Positions 41,766 through 50,954 of a DNA stretch of 64,000 bases are shown piece by piece. The stretch lies in NCBI GenBank assembly GCA_016215625.1, contig JACRIW010000041.1, positions 1-64,000 on the forward strand. The letters are read 5' to 3'. The notes beneath the pieces are model-generated. The model saw only the letters and a program-made list of their open reading frames with translations. It was not told the origin of the DNA and searched no databases. Numbering within the stretch: position 1 is the stretch's first letter; each line of letters starts with the position of its first letter. Both the position numbers and the translations under genes were made by a program. Source of the DNA: Candidatus Eiseniibacteriota bacterium (lineage in GTDB: Bacteria; Eisenbacteria; RBG-16-71-46).

Positions 41766-42532
41766 CCGTCCTGCCCATCGGCGACGACACCACGCGCGAA
41801 GCGACGGCGACCGAAGGCCTCGTGGCCGAGGGACTCGTGCGCTACTACGGCAAGTGGCGCGTCGTGAGCGGCGTCTCGCTGCAGGTGAAGCGCGGTGAGG
41901 TCGTGGGCCTGCTCGGCCCGAACGGCGCGGGCAAGTCCACCACGTTCCACATGATCGTGGGACTGCTGCACCCGAACGAGGGCGAGATCCGGCTCGACGG
42001 CAAGTCGATCACGGGCGAACCCGTGTTCCGCCGCGCCCGGCTCGGGCTCGGCTACCTCGCGCAGGAGCCGAGCATCTTCCGGAGGCTCACCGTGCGCGAG
42101 AACGTCATGGCGGTGCTCGAGACGATGAAGCTCGGCGCGGCGGAGCGGAACGAACGGCTGCACCAGCTGCTCGACGATCTCAACCTCGCGCACCTCGCGG
42201 ACCGGCAGGCGACCAAGCTTTCGGGAGGCGAACGGCGGCGCGTCGAGATCACGCGCGCGCTGGCGCGCCGGCCCTCGTTCATGCTTCTCGACGAGCCCTT
42301 CGTGGGCATCGACCCGATCGCCGTCGAAGAGATCCAGGACATCATCCACCGGCTCCGCGATCGCGGACTGGGCGTGCTCATCACCGACCACAACGTGCGC
42401 GTCACGCTCAACACGACGGATCGCTCGTACATCATGTTCGACGGCCGCATCCAGCTGTCGGGCACAGCCGAGGAACTCGCTGGGAATCCGCTCGCGCGGC
42501 AGTACTATCTCGGCGAAGGCTTCACGCTCTAG
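41762..42532 (+). CDS. lptB: LPS export ABC transporter ATPase LptB
   Basis: A 256-residue ABC ATPase energising LPS extraction by LptFG. Walker A is GLLGPNGAGKSTT, the Q-loop LGYLAQEPSIFRRLTV, the signature LSGGERRRVEITRAL, Walker B FMLLDEPFVGIDP and the switch His in ITDHNVR. YLAQEPSIFRRLTVREN and the C-terminal ARQYYLGEGF are LptB-specific. A 17-residue N-terminal extension precedes the core. It lies directly upstream of rpoN, as in proteobacteria. Confidence 0.94.
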   Translation: MTVLPIGDDTTREATATEGLVAEGLVRYYGKWRVVSGVSLQVKRGEVVGLLGPNGAGKSTTFHMIVGLLHPNEGEIRLDGKSITGEPVFRRARLGLGYLAQEPSIFRRLTVRENVMAVLETMKLGAAERNERLHQLLDDLNLAHLADRQATKLSGGERRRVEITRALARRPSFMLLDEPFVGIDPIAVEEIQDIIHRLRDRGLGVLITDHNVRVTLNTTDRSYIMFDGRIQLSGTAEELAGNPLARQYYLGEGFTL

Positions 42533-42544
42533 GGACGGACCGCC

Positions 42545-43981
42545 ATGGAAATGAAACACTCGCTCCACCTGACCCAGCGGCAGTCGCTCATCATGACGCC
42601 GCGCCTCCAGCAGGCGCTCAAGCTGCTGCAGGTGCCGACGCTCGAGCTGCAGCAGCTCCTCAAGCAGGAGGTGCTGCAGAACCCGCTGCTCGAGGAAGTC
42701 GACGAAGTCGTCGACCAGGAGGATCTCGCGCGCGAGGATTCTCCCGAGGAGCAGGCGAACCAGGAGGCGGACGATCCGGCCGAGGAAGATTCGATCGACT
42801 GGAACGAGTACCTGTCCGACGGCACGCTCGACCGCACGTTCGTGCCCCAGAGCGAGACGAGCATCGAGTTCCTCGAGAAGGTGCCGGTGACGCGCACGAC
42901 GCTCGCCGAAAGCCTGCTCGAGCAGCTCCACTTCCTGAACCTGCCCGAAGCGCAGATGCGCATCGCCGAGTTCCTCGTGTGCTCGCTCGACGATCGCGGC
43001 TGGGTCGTGACGCCCATGGACGAGATCGTGGACTCGCTGCAGGTGCCGCAGGAGGAGGTCGAGAAGGTGCTGCTGGTCGTGCAGGCGCTCGAGCCCGCCG
43101 GCGTCGGCGCGCGCGACCTGCGCGAGTGCCTGCTCATCCAGCTCGACGCGCGCGGCGACCGCGACACGATGCCCTGGCAGCTCATCCACGACCACTTCGA
43201 CCATCTCGTGAACCGGCGCTTCCCCGAGATCGCCCGCCTGCTCAAGGTGTCGGGCGAGGACGTGCAGGCCGCCGCCGACGAGATCGCGACGCTGAATCCG
43301 CGGCCGGGCACTTCGGTCTCCGCCGACGACCCGAAGTACGTGACGCCCGACCTGATCGTCGAGCGTGTGGACGAGGAGTACGTGGTCATGCTGAACGACC
43401 GCAACGTGCCCCGGCTGCGCATCTCGAGCGCGTACGAAAGCGTGATCAAGGAGAAGAAGAGGGCGGACGCGAGCACGGAGGAGAAGCAGACCCGGGAGTT
43501 CATCCAGGGCAAGCTCAACGCCGCGAAGTGGCTCATCTCCACGATCGAGCAGCGCCGCCGCACCATGATCAAGGTCATGAATTGCATCGTGCGTGAGCAG
43601 CGCGAGTTCTTCGACAAGGGCATCGCTTTCCTGCGCCCCCTGACGCTCGCGGCGGTCGCGCGTCAGATCGACATGCACGAATCGACGGTCAGCCGCGTCT
43701 GCAGCGGCAAGTACGTGCAGACCCCGCGCGGCGTGTTCGAGCTGAAGTTCTTCTTCTCGAGCGGTCTCGAGACGGACGACGGCGAGGACGTGTCGGCGCG
43801 GACCGCCAAGAACATCATCAAGACGCTCATCGACGAGGAGGACAAGAAGGATCCCCTGTCCGACCAGCGCATCGCGGAGCTCCTTCACGAGAAGGGGCTG
43901 CACATCGCCCGCCGGACGGTGGCGAAGTATCGCGAGCAGCTCAACATCCTGCCGGCTCGTTTCCGCCGGCGGGTCGCCTGA
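42545..43981 (+). CDS. rpoN: RNA polymerase sigma-54 factor (RpoN)
   Basis: A 478-residue sigma-54. Region I is Gln/Leu-rich (LTQRQSLIMTPRLQQALKLLQVPTLEL). An acidic region II follows, then the core-binding domain. The promoter-binding end includes the HTH-like MHESTVSRVCSGKYVQTPRG and the RpoN box ARRTVAKYRE. It directs RNA polymerase to -24/-12 promoters, needing an NtrC-type activator such as the one at 14213. AUG start 12 bases after lptB. Confidence 0.96.
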   Translation: MEMKHSLHLTQRQSLIMTPRLQQALKLLQVPTLELQQLLKQEVLQNPLLEEVDEVVDQEDLAREDSPEEQANQEADDPAEEDSIDWNEYLSDGTLDRTFVPQSETSIEFLEKVPVTRTTLAESLLEQLHFLNLPEAQMRIAEFLVCSLDDRGWVVTPMDEIVDSLQVPQEEVEKVLLVVQALEPAGVGARDLRECLLIQLDARGDRDTMPWQLIHDHFDHLVNRRFPEIARLLKVSGEDVQAAADEIATLNPRPGTSVSADDPKYVTPDLIVERVDEEYVVMLNDRNVPRLRISSAYESVIKEKKRADASTEEKQTREFIQGKLNAAKWLISTIEQRRRTMIKVMNCIVREQREFFDKGIAFLRPLTLAAVARQIDMHESTVSRVCSGKYVQTPRGVFELKFFFSSGLETDDGEDVSARTAKNIIKTLIDEEDKKDPLSDQRIAELLHEKGLHIARRTVAKYREQLNILPARFRRRVA

Positions 43982-44027
43982 TCACCCGCATCGTCCCTCA
44001 CGCAGTCGCGTAGCGAGGAGGAGCACC

Positions 44028-44390
44028 GTGCAGATCAGCATCACGGCTCGTCAGTGCGAAGTCTCTTCGGGCGTGCGTCAGTTCGCCCAGCAGCGCATCG
44101 AGAAGCTCGAGAAGTACGCCTCCGACATCCACGGCGTGCACGTCATCGTCACGAAGGAACACGGAGACCACGTGGCGGAGATCTCCCTCCGCCTGAACGG
44201 CACCGAGCTGGTGACCAAGCAGGAAGCGGGAGAGGCCGGCGCCGCGATCGAACTGGCGGCCGACCGCATGGAAGAGCAGCTGCGCCGTCACAAGGAGAAG
44301 CGCACGGAGCACAAGCACCGCGGCGCGAAGACCCCGGCGGTCGACGGTGCCGTCACCGGCGACGACGATCTCGACGAGGACCTCGACTGA
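44028..44390 (+). CDS. hpf: Ribosome hibernation promoting factor, short form
   Basis: A 120-residue HPF/YfiA protein that binds the 30S decoding site in inactive ribosomes. The beta-alpha core is QISITARQCEVSSGVRQFAQQRIEKLEKY, read as the first strand and helix, followed by HVIVTKEHGDHVAEISLRLNG. The C-terminus is Lys/His-rich then acidic, and the long-form dimerisation domain is absent. The GTG start follows GAGGAGG. The rpoN-hpf order matches proteobacteria. Confidence 0.92.
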   Translation: MQISITARQCEVSSGVRQFAQQRIEKLEKYASDIHGVHVIVTKEHGDHVAEISLRLNGTELVTKQEAGEAGAAIELAADRMEEQLRRHKEKRTEHKHRGAKTPAVDGAVTGDDDLDEDLD

Positions 44391-44391
44391 C

Positions 44392-45363
44392 GTGAAGACT
44401 CTCGGCGTCGCCCGGCTCTACGAGGACCAGCGCGAAGACCTGCAGCTCGACCTGCTCACCGAGTCGCTCGCCTCGAAGCGTGAAATCACGGTCAGCGACA
44501 TCAATCGTCCCGGCATGGCCCTCATGGGCTTCGTGGAAAACTTCCTGCCGGAACGCATCCAGATCCTCGCGCAGACCGAACTGACCTATCTCGCCACGCT
44601 CAGCCCCGAAGGGGTGCGCGAATCCCTCGACCGCCTGTTCCGCTTCACGATGCCCCTCATCGTGGTGTGCAAGGGTCTCGAGGTGCCGCCCTATCTCGTG
44701 CAGCGCGCGAACGAGTGTGGCGTCCCCGTGCTGCGCACCCCGCAGAGCACGACGCCGTTCATCCATTCGCTGACCAGCTATCTCGATCACATGTTCGCCC
44801 CCACGGTGAGCGTGCACGGCTCGCTCGTGGACGTGTACGGGTGCGGCCTGTTGTTCACGGGACGCAGCGCCATCGGCAAGTCGGAAACCGCGCTCGACCT
44901 CGTCGAGCGCGGCCACCGGCTCGTCGCGGACGACATCGTCACGATCACGCGCCGCCACGGCGACGTGCTGACCGGGACGGGCAACCAGCTCCTGCGGCAC
45001 CACATGGAAATCCGCGGGCTGGGCATCATCGACGTCCAGTCCATCTTCGGGATCCGCTCGATCCGCCTGCAGAAGCGCGTCGAAGTCGAAGTGAACCTGC
45101 GCGAGTGGTCGGACGAGGAAGAGTACGAGCGCGTCGGCATCGACGAGAAGAAGACCACGATCCTCGGCGTCGAGATCCCGCTCGTGCAGGTTCCCATCAC
45201 GCCGGGCAAGAACATCACCGTCATCGCCGAGGTCATCGCGCTGCACTACCTCGTGAAGGTGTACGGCGGGTTCTCGCCCGCGGAGAAGCTCAACCAGCAT
45301 ATGCTCGAGGTCATGAAGCGCAAGAGCGCCGCGCGCGCCTGGGTGCGGGAGGACACGGAGTGA
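44392..45363 (+). CDS. hprK: HPr kinase/phosphorylase
   Basis: A 323-residue bifunctional enzyme that phosphorylates or dephosphorylates Ser46 of HPr. The N-terminal domain precedes the catalytic domain with P-loop GRSAIGKSETALDLV, preceded by HGSLVDVYGCG, and the signature MEIRGLGIIDVQSIFGIRSI. The HPr encoded at 47762 retains Ser46. The GTG start is one base after hpf. Confidence 0.94.
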   Translation: MKTLGVARLYEDQREDLQLDLLTESLASKREITVSDINRPGMALMGFVENFLPERIQILAQTELTYLATLSPEGVRESLDRLFRFTMPLIVVCKGLEVPPYLVQRANECGVPVLRTPQSTTPFIHSLTSYLDHMFAPTVSVHGSLVDVYGCGLLFTGRSAIGKSETALDLVERGHRLVADDIVTITRRHGDVLTGTGNQLLRHHMEIRGLGIIDVQSIFGIRSIRLQKRVEVEVNLREWSDEEEYERVGIDEKKTTILGVEIPLVQVPITPGKNITVIAEVIALHYLVKVYGGFSPAEKLNQHMLEVMKRKSAARAWVREDTE

Positions 45364-45797
45364 GCACCGGCACGCACGGCCCGGCCGGGGGATCGCCGGA
45401 CACGAGCACGGTCCCCGCGCTCCTCGTCATGCACGCGGATCTCGCGGCCGCGCTGCTGCACGCCGCGTCCGCGGTGTACGGGCCCATCGAAGGCATCGAA
45501 GTGCTGTCGAACTCGGGCCTCTCGCGGGAGGCGCTCGAGGCGCGTATCGCCGACCAGGTGGGGCACTGGCGCCACGGCGGTCTCGTGCTCACCGATTTCT
45601 GGGGTGGCTCGTGCCACACGTGCGGCCTCAAGGCCACGCGCGGCCGCGGCGAGATCCTGCTGCTCACCGGTGTGAACCTGCCCGTGCTGCTCGACTACCT
45701 GCACAACCGTGACCGCTACACGGTCGCGGAACTCGCCGAGCGCCTGCAGACGAAGGGACGCGAGAGCATCCGCGCCCAGCGCTGCTCCGAATCATGA
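45360..45797 (+). CDS. PTS EIIA component, mannose family
   Basis: A 145-residue EIIA(Man)-type protein. The phosphorylated residue should be His25 in LLVMHADLAAALLHAAS; the core GGLVLTDFWGGSCHT and ILLLTGVNLPVLLDYL matches the family. It accepts phosphate from HPr. The N-terminus has about 18 extra Gly/Ser/Thr residues. The GTG overlaps the hprK stop by 4 bases. Confidence 0.88.
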   Translation: MSTGTHGPAGGSPDTSTVPALLVMHADLAAALLHAASAVYGPIEGIEVLSNSGLSREALEARIADQVGHWRHGGLVLTDFWGGSCHTCGLKATRGRGEILLLTGVNLPVLLDYLHNRDRYTVAELAERLQTKGRESIRAQRCSES

Positions 45798-46273
45798 GCT
45801 GGGTCCTGCACCGGCTGGACGACCGGCTCATCCACGGGCAGGTGCTCGTGGCGTGGGGGCAGCGCCTGTCCCCGCAACGCATCGTGATCGTGGACGACGC
45901 GGTCGCCGCGAGCGAATGGGAGCGCCAGCTCTACCAGGACGCCGCTCCCGGCATCGACGTGCGCGTGCTCGGTGTCGCGGACGCAGTGGCCGCCTACGCC
46001 GCGGAGGCCACCGCGCCCGGTGCCGCGTTCCTGCTGCTGCGCGACCTGCCGACCGCGCTGCGGCTGGTCGAGGCCGGCGCCGAGATCGCCGCGTTCAACG
46101 TCGGCGGCCTGCACCACGCGCCGGGCAAGGACAAGGTGGCCGAGTACGTCTACCTCGACGACGCCGACCGCGCCGCCGCCCGCGCGCTCCATGCACGGCA
46201 CGTCGGACTCGACGTGCAGGACGTGCCCGCGAGCCGCGCCGTTCCGCTGTCCTCGCTCGAGCCGCTGGCGTGA
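45794..46273 (+). CDS. PTS EIIB component, mannose/sorbose family
   Basis: A 159-residue EIIB. The phosphorylation site is His14 in RLDDRLIHGQVLVAWG; RIVIVDDAVAASEWERQ and the glycine-rich FNVGGLHHAPGK are family-typical. It receives phosphate from EIIA and passes it to sugar bound by EIIC/EIID. Overlaps both neighbours by 4 bases. Confidence 0.9.
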   Translation: MSWVLHRLDDRLIHGQVLVAWGQRLSPQRIVIVDDAVAASEWERQLYQDAAPGIDVRVLGVADAVAAYAAEATAPGAAFLLLRDLPTALRLVEAGAEIAAFNVGGLHHAPGKDKVAEYVYLDDADRAAARALHARHVGLDVQDVPASRAVPLSSLEPLA

Positions 46274-46983
46274 ACACGCACGTCGCGTTCGTCGTCACCG
46301 TCCTGCTGGGCGGAGTGGCCGCGCTGGACGCGACCCCCGTCGCGCAGACGCTGCTGTCGCAGCCGCTCGTGACCGCGACGATCCTCGGCTGGTTGTGGAA
46401 CGACTGGCACACCGCGCTCGCCGTGGGCGTCGTGCTGCAGCTGCTCGCCGCGAGCACGCTGCCGGTGGGTTCGCGCACGCCCGAGGACTACGCGGTCGGT
46501 GGCGTGGCCGGCACCGGTGTCGCGCTCGCGCTCGCGCACGGCGTGGAGATGCAGCCGTGGCGCGACGCCGCCCAGCTCGCCGGCGTCATGGTGGGCATGG
46601 TGTCCGCGACCGCCGGCGTGCCGCTCATCCGCTGGCAGCGCCGCCGCAACGAAGGCTTGAGCCGCTGGTGCGAGGGCGAACTGCGCGCGGGCAACGAAGC
46701 CGCGCTCGGCCAGGCGCACGCGGCCGGCGTGGCGCTCGCGTTCGCCGTCGGCGTCGCGTCCGTGGCGCTCTGGCTGGCCGCGGGCACGCTCGGCCTGCGC
46801 GGCTTCGTCGAGCACGAGTCGCTGCGGCTTTCGCGCGCGTGGACGGTGCTGCAGCCGCTCTGGCTCGGCTTCGCACTCGCGCAGCTGCTCAACGCGTTCG
46901 TCCAGCGCCGCCTCACGCGGGCGGCCATCTTCGGCGCCTCGATGATCGGGGCGTGGCTCACCCTCGTGATGGGAATGCCCTGA
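46270..46983 (+). CDS. PTS EIIC component, mannose/sorbose family
   Basis: A 237-residue membrane protein with about six or seven hydrophobic segments. GVAALDATPVAQTLLSQPLV and LGWLWNDWHTALAVGVVLQLL, then STLPVGSRTPEDYAVGGVAG, correspond to the EIIC(Man) substrate region. With EIID it forms the sugar channel. Divergence from characterised transporters is substantial, so the sugar is unknown. The GTG overlaps the EIIB stop. Confidence 0.8.
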   Translation: MNTHVAFVVTVLLGGVAALDATPVAQTLLSQPLVTATILGWLWNDWHTALAVGVVLQLLAASTLPVGSRTPEDYAVGGVAGTGVALALAHGVEMQPWRDAAQLAGVMVGMVSATAGVPLIRWQRRRNEGLSRWCEGELRAGNEAALGQAHAAGVALAFAVGVASVALWLAAGTLGLRGFVEHESLRLSRAWTVLQPLWLGFALAQLLNAFVQRRLTRAAIFGASMIGAWLTLVMGMP

Positions 46984-47744
46984 TGAGCCACCCGGTCCGG
47001 AGCCAGTTCTGGAAGGTGGCGCTGCGCGCGAACCTGCTGCAGGCGACCTGGAACTTCGAGCGCCAGCAGGGGCTCGGCTGGGCGTTCGCGCTGCAGCCGG
47101 TGCTGAAGGCGCTCTACCCGGACGCGGCGACGCGCCGCGAGCGCCTCGCGGAGCACACGGCCTACTTCAACACGCAACCGACGCTGGCATCGCTCGCGCT
47201 GGGCGCGGCCGCGAAGCTCGAGGAGTTGCGCGCGCGCGGGGAGGGCCCCGACGCCGCCTCGATGGGCCGCGTGAAGGGCGTGCTCGGCTCGACGCTCGCG
47301 GCGCTTGGCGACCGGCTGTTCTGGTTCTCGCTGCGGCCCTTCGCCGCGGCGCTCGGCGTGCTCGTGGCGCTCGCCCGGCCGGAGTCGCCGGCGGGCGCGA
47401 TCGCGCTCTGGTGCGCGTATGCGATTCCGCATCTCGGCATGCGCACCGCAGGTGTCGCGGTCGGCTACGAGCGCGGCGCCGCCGTGCTCGGAGGGCGGTT
47501 GCGCGACGACCTCGAATCGGCCGTCACCCTGCTGGCGTACGCCGGCTGCATCACGCTCGGCGTGGCCACCGCCGTGGCGCTGGCCCCGGGAGGCGAACCG
47601 CGCTCGATCGCGGTACAGTCCGCGCTCGCTGGTGGACTGGGGATCGGCCTGCTTTCGGCGCAGCGCGCGCGGCCGTCACCGACTCAATGGGCGCTCGGCA
47701 TGGGCGTTCTCGGAATCGTCGCCGCCTGGCAGCGGCTGGGCTGA
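46983..47744 (+). CDS. PTS EIID component, mannose/sorbose family
   Basis: A 253-residue protein with soluble N-terminal half and C-terminal membrane segments. FWKVALRANLLQATWNFERQQGLGWAFAL, read in pieces, is the EIID start; HTAYFNTQPTLASLALGAAAKLEE and KGVLGSTLAALGDRLFWFSLRP match the family core. It completes the transporter. Its ATG overlaps the EIIC stop by one base. Confidence 0.85.
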   Translation: MSHPVRSQFWKVALRANLLQATWNFERQQGLGWAFALQPVLKALYPDAATRRERLAEHTAYFNTQPTLASLALGAAAKLEELRARGEGPDAASMGRVKGVLGSTLAALGDRLFWFSLRPFAAALGVLVALARPESPAGAIALWCAYAIPHLGMRTAGVAVGYERGAAVLGGRLRDDLESAVTLLAYAGCITLGVATAVALAPGGEPRSIAVQSALAGGLGIGLLSAQRARPSPTQWALGMGVLGIVAAWQRLG

Positions 47745-47761
47745 CCCACCCGGAGGAGATC

Positions 47762-48031
47762 TTGGCCGAGATACAGCTGGTGATCCGCAATCAACTGGGG
47801 CTTCACGCACGCGCGTGCGCGCTGTTCGTGAAGGCCGCATCCCGGTTCAAGTCGGAGATCCTCGTGGCGCGTGACGACCTCGAGGTCAACGGCAAGAGCA
47901 TCATGGGCGTCATGATGCTGGCTGCGGAGGAAGGCGCCACCATCCTGGTGAAGGCGGTCGGTCCCGACGAGGACGCGGCGCTCGAGTCCATCCGTGAACT
48001 CGTGGACGGGAAGTTCGGGGGAGAACCTTGA
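47762..48031 (+). CDS. ptsH: Phosphocarrier protein HPr
   Basis: An 89-residue HPr. His15 in NQLGLHARAC is the site of EI-dependent phosphorylation, and Ser46 in VNGKSIMGVMML is the HprK target, so both control modes are intact. The TTG start has GGAGGAG a few bases upstream. Its stop overlaps the TTG start of EI by 4 bases. Confidence 0.95.
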   Translation: MAEIQLVIRNQLGLHARACALFVKAASRFKSEILVARDDLEVNGKSIMGVMMLAAEEGATILVKAVGPDEDAALESIRELVDGKFGGEP

Positions 48032-49791
48032 GATTCGAAGGCATCGCGGCATCGCCCGGCATCGCGCTGGGGCCGGTCTACCGGCTCGAGCGCGAGCATC
48101 TCGCCGTGCGCGAAGTGGTGATCGCCTCCGAGGACGTCGTCCGCGAGATCGAACGGTTCCGCTCCGCGCTCGACTCGGCGCGGCGTGACCTGACGGGCAT
48201 CCGCGACGGCATCGCGTCCGAACTCGGCGAGCACGAGGCGCACATCTACGATGCGCACCTCATGATGCTCGACGACCCCGATCTCGTGCAGACCGTCGAG
48301 AAGGGCATCCGCGAGGACCGCCGCAACGCCGAGTTCGTGTTCCGTGCCTACATGGGCCGCGTCGCCGCCCACTTCGAGAACCTCGAGAACGAGTACCTGC
48401 GCGAACGCCGCGACGACATCGTGGACTGCGAGCGCCGCGTGCTGCGCGAACTGCTCGGCGCGGCCTCCGGACAGGCGAGCGACCTGCGCGAGCCGTCGAT
48501 CGTCGTCGCCCACGAGCTGGGACCGAGCGAGGTCGCCATGCTCCCGCGGGACCTCGTGCTCGCGTTCGTGCTCGAGGTCGGCGGGCGAACCTCCCACGGC
48601 GCCATCGTCGCGCGCGGCCGCGGCATTCCCGCGGTCGTGAGCGTGCGCGACGCGCTCGCGAAGCTCGAACGCGGCATGCCCGTGATGGTGGACGGCTTCG
48701 AGGGCGTCGTCGTCAGCGACCCGGACGCCGACGCCCGCGCGCGTTACGAAGCGCGCCGCCTCCGGCTCGAGGCGCGCACGCGCGCGCTCGCCACGATGCA
48801 GGCCGAGCGCGCCGAGACGCGCGACGGCCACCGTATCGAGCTGGCCGCCAATCTCGAACTTCCCGAGGACGTGTACGGCGCCGAGGCGTCGGGCGCCGAC
48901 GGCATCGGGCTGTTCCGCACCGAGTTCTTCTACCTCAATCGCACCGACCTGCCGAACGAGGAGGAGCAGTACGCCGCCTACCGCATGGTGATCGAGCGCA
49001 TGCAGGGCCGGCCGGTGCTGTTCCGGACCATGGATCTCGGCGGCGACAAGGTCGCCTCGTACCTCGGCGTGACGCACGAGACGAACCCGTTCCTCGGCAT
49101 GCGCGGCATCCGCCTCGCACTCACGAGCCCGGAGATGTTCCGCACGCAGATCCGCGCGATCTACCGCGCGAGCGCGCACGGCAAGGCGCGGCTGATGTTC
49201 CCGATGGTCTCGAGCGTGGACGAACTCCTGCGCGCGCTGCAGTTGCGCGACGAGGCGATCGCGGACCTGCGGGCGCGCGGTTGCGCGTTCGACCCGAACG
49301 TCGAGGTCGGCATCATGATCGAGACCCCGAGCGCCGTGTGGATGGCCGACGCGCTGGCGCAGCACGCGCAGTTCTTCTCGATCGGATCGAACGACCTCAT
49401 CCAGTACACGCTCGCCATGGACCGCGACAACGAAAGGCTCTCGCATCTCTACGAGCCGCTCGACCCGGCCGTGCTGCGCGGCATCCACCACACCATCCGC
49501 GCCGCGCACGACGCCGGACGCTGGGTCGGCGTGTGCGGCGAGATGGCCGGCGATCCGCAGACCGCGGTGCTGCTGCTCGGGCTCGGCGTGGACGAGCTTT
49601 CGGTCTCCTGTTTCGACGTGCCGCGCATCAAGGCGGCCATTCGCTCCGTCCGCCACGAGGCGGCGCAGGCCCTCGCGTCCGAGGCGCTCGCGTGCCATTC
49701 GGCGGCCGCGGTCCGGCGCCTCGTGCGCGACCGCGTCAACGCGCTGCTTCCCAGCTTCCTCGCGCCCGAACGCGCGGGCGAGGCCCCGTGA
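48028..49791 (+). CDS. ptsI: Phosphoenolpyruvate-protein phosphotransferase (EI)
   Basis: A 587-residue EI, normal length. It autophosphorylates from PEP on the His in GGRTSHGAIVARGRGIPAVV. The PEP-binding barrel has GADGIGLFRTEFFYL, FRTMDLGGDKVASYL, NPFLGMRGIRL and FSIGSNDLIQYTLAMDRDNE. It phosphorylates HPr His15. Translation starts at TTG inside the HPr stop. Confidence 0.96.
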   Translation: MRFEGIAASPGIALGPVYRLEREHLAVREVVIASEDVVREIERFRSALDSARRDLTGIRDGIASELGEHEAHIYDAHLMMLDDPDLVQTVEKGIREDRRNAEFVFRAYMGRVAAHFENLENEYLRERRDDIVDCERRVLRELLGAASGQASDLREPSIVVAHELGPSEVAMLPRDLVLAFVLEVGGRTSHGAIVARGRGIPAVVSVRDALAKLERGMPVMVDGFEGVVVSDPDADARARYEARRLRLEARTRALATMQAERAETRDGHRIELAANLELPEDVYGAEASGADGIGLFRTEFFYLNRTDLPNEEEQYAAYRMVIERMQGRPVLFRTMDLGGDKVASYLGVTHETNPFLGMRGIRLALTSPEMFRTQIRAIYRASAHGKARLMFPMVSSVDELLRALQLRDEAIADLRARGCAFDPNVEVGIMIETPSAVWMADALAQHAQFFSIGSNDLIQYTLAMDRDNERLSHLYEPLDPAVLRGIHHTIRAAHDAGRWVGVCGEMAGDPQTAVLLLGLGVDELSVSCFDVPRIKAAIRSVRHEAAQALASEALACHSAAAVRRLVRDRVNALLPSFLAPERAGEAP

Positions 49792-49810
49792 TCCGGAGGA
49801 CGGTGTCCGC

Positions 49811-50893
49811 ATGACCCCCGCAGCCCCCACGCTGGAACCGCCCTACGGCGGCCGCGACGCGCACGGCATGGCCGCGCTCGTGGACGCGATTCCCGAGCAC
49901 GTCGGCGAGGCGCTCCGCCGCACCACGGAATCCCCCTGGCAGCTTCCCGCCGGCGCGCCCGAGCTCGTCGCGGTCGGCGGCATGGGAGGCTCGGCGATCG
50001 CTTCCGAACTCACGAGCGCGATGTACGCCGACATGATGCCGCGGCCGTGGCTGACCGTTCGCGACTACGCGTGGCCCGCCTGCGTGAACGCGCGCTCGCT
50101 CGCCGTGCTCTCCTCGAACTCCGGCAACACCGAGGAGACGCTCGCGCTCGAGGCCCAGACCGTCGCGCGCGGCGTCCCGTCCGTCGCGCTCACCTCGGGC
50201 GGCGAACTCGCGCGGCGCGCCGAGGCGCGCGGGCTGCACCGCCAGAGCGTGCCGGGCGGCATGCCGCCACGCGCGTCGCTCTTCCACGCATGGGTCCCGA
50301 TGACGCGCCTCGTGGGCGCGCTGGGCTGGGCTCCGGACTCCGGAGCCGACTGGGCCGCGGCGGCCGCCCTGCTCGCCGAGCGCCGGGGCGCCCTCGGCAC
50401 CGCGGCGCCCGAAGGCGCCAACCCGGCCAAGCAGCTCGCGCGCGAGTGCTCGGGCCGCACCGTGTACGTGTACTCCTCGGCGGGCCCGGTGGCCGCGGTG
50501 GGGGTGCGGTGGCGACAGCAGCTGAACGAAAATGCTAAGCTGCTCGGCCATTCGGCGGTGGTGCCCGAGCTGAACCACAACGAAATCGTGGGCTGGCAGG
50601 CCGCGGGCGACCTGCACCGCGGCATCTCCGTGATCGTGCTCCGCGATTCCGAGGATCCGGCGGAGCACGTCACGCGGCTCGATCTCACCGCGCAGTACGC
50701 GGCACGGCAGGGTGCGTCGGTGCACGAAGTGCGTTCGGTGGGCGAGAGCCGGCTGGCGCGTCTCGCGTCGCTGGTGCAGTTCGGCGATTACTTCAGTCTC
50801 TACCTCGCGCTGCTCGGGGCGGTCGATCCGACCGACATCTCGAGCATCGACGATTTCAAGCGGCGGCTTGCGGAGCGGGCAAAGGCCCGCTGA
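49811..50893 (+). CDS. Bifunctional phosphoglucose/phosphomannose isomerase (SIS family)
   Basis: A 360-residue two-SIS-domain isomerase of the archaeal/bacterial bifunctional PGI/PMI group. Motifs are [28 protein letters not shown], and the catalytic region [13 protein letters not shown]. It would interconvert fructose-6-P with glucose-6-P and mannose-6-P, fitting the mannose-type PTS upstream. GGAGG lies about 10 bases before the ATG. Confidence 0.85.
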   Translation: MTPAAPTLEPPYGGRDAHGMAALVDAIPEHVGEALRRTTESPWQLPAGAPELVAVGGMGGSAIASELTSAMYADMMPRPWLTVRDYAWPACVNARSLAVLSSNSGNTEETLALEAQTVARGVPSVALTSGGELARRAEARGLHRQSVPGGMPPRASLFHAWVPMTRLVGALGWAPDSGADWAAAAALLAERRGALGTAAPEGANPAKQLARECSGRTVYVYSSAGPVAAVGVRWRQQLNENAKLLGHSAVVPELNHNEIVGWQAAGDLHRGISVIVLRDSEDPAEHVTRLDLTAQYAARQGASVHEVRSVGESRLARLASLVQFGDYFSLYLALLGAVDPTDISSIDDFKRRLAERAKAR

Positions 50894-50954
50894 GCAGGTC
50901 CCGACGGCACCGGAAGCAGCCGCTCCGGTCCGGATCAACCCAGAGGAGCCATCG

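Noticed and set aside
46386-46400. Further sigma-54 promoter (TGGCACACC...) inside EIIC.
   Set aside because: The GC of the -12 element is missing at the required 10-bp spacing and the site is within coding sequence.
50531-50540. Internal promoter for metK (TGCTAAGCT inside the isomerase gene).
   Set aside because: Matches the extended -10 pattern, but no -35 was found and it lies about 410 bases before metK within coding sequence; chance match likely.
50894-50954. SAM riboswitch upstream of metK.
   Set aside because: Only 61 bases, with one 6-bp hairpin (50909-50929); none of the conserved SAM or SAM/SAH aptamer elements could be recognised.
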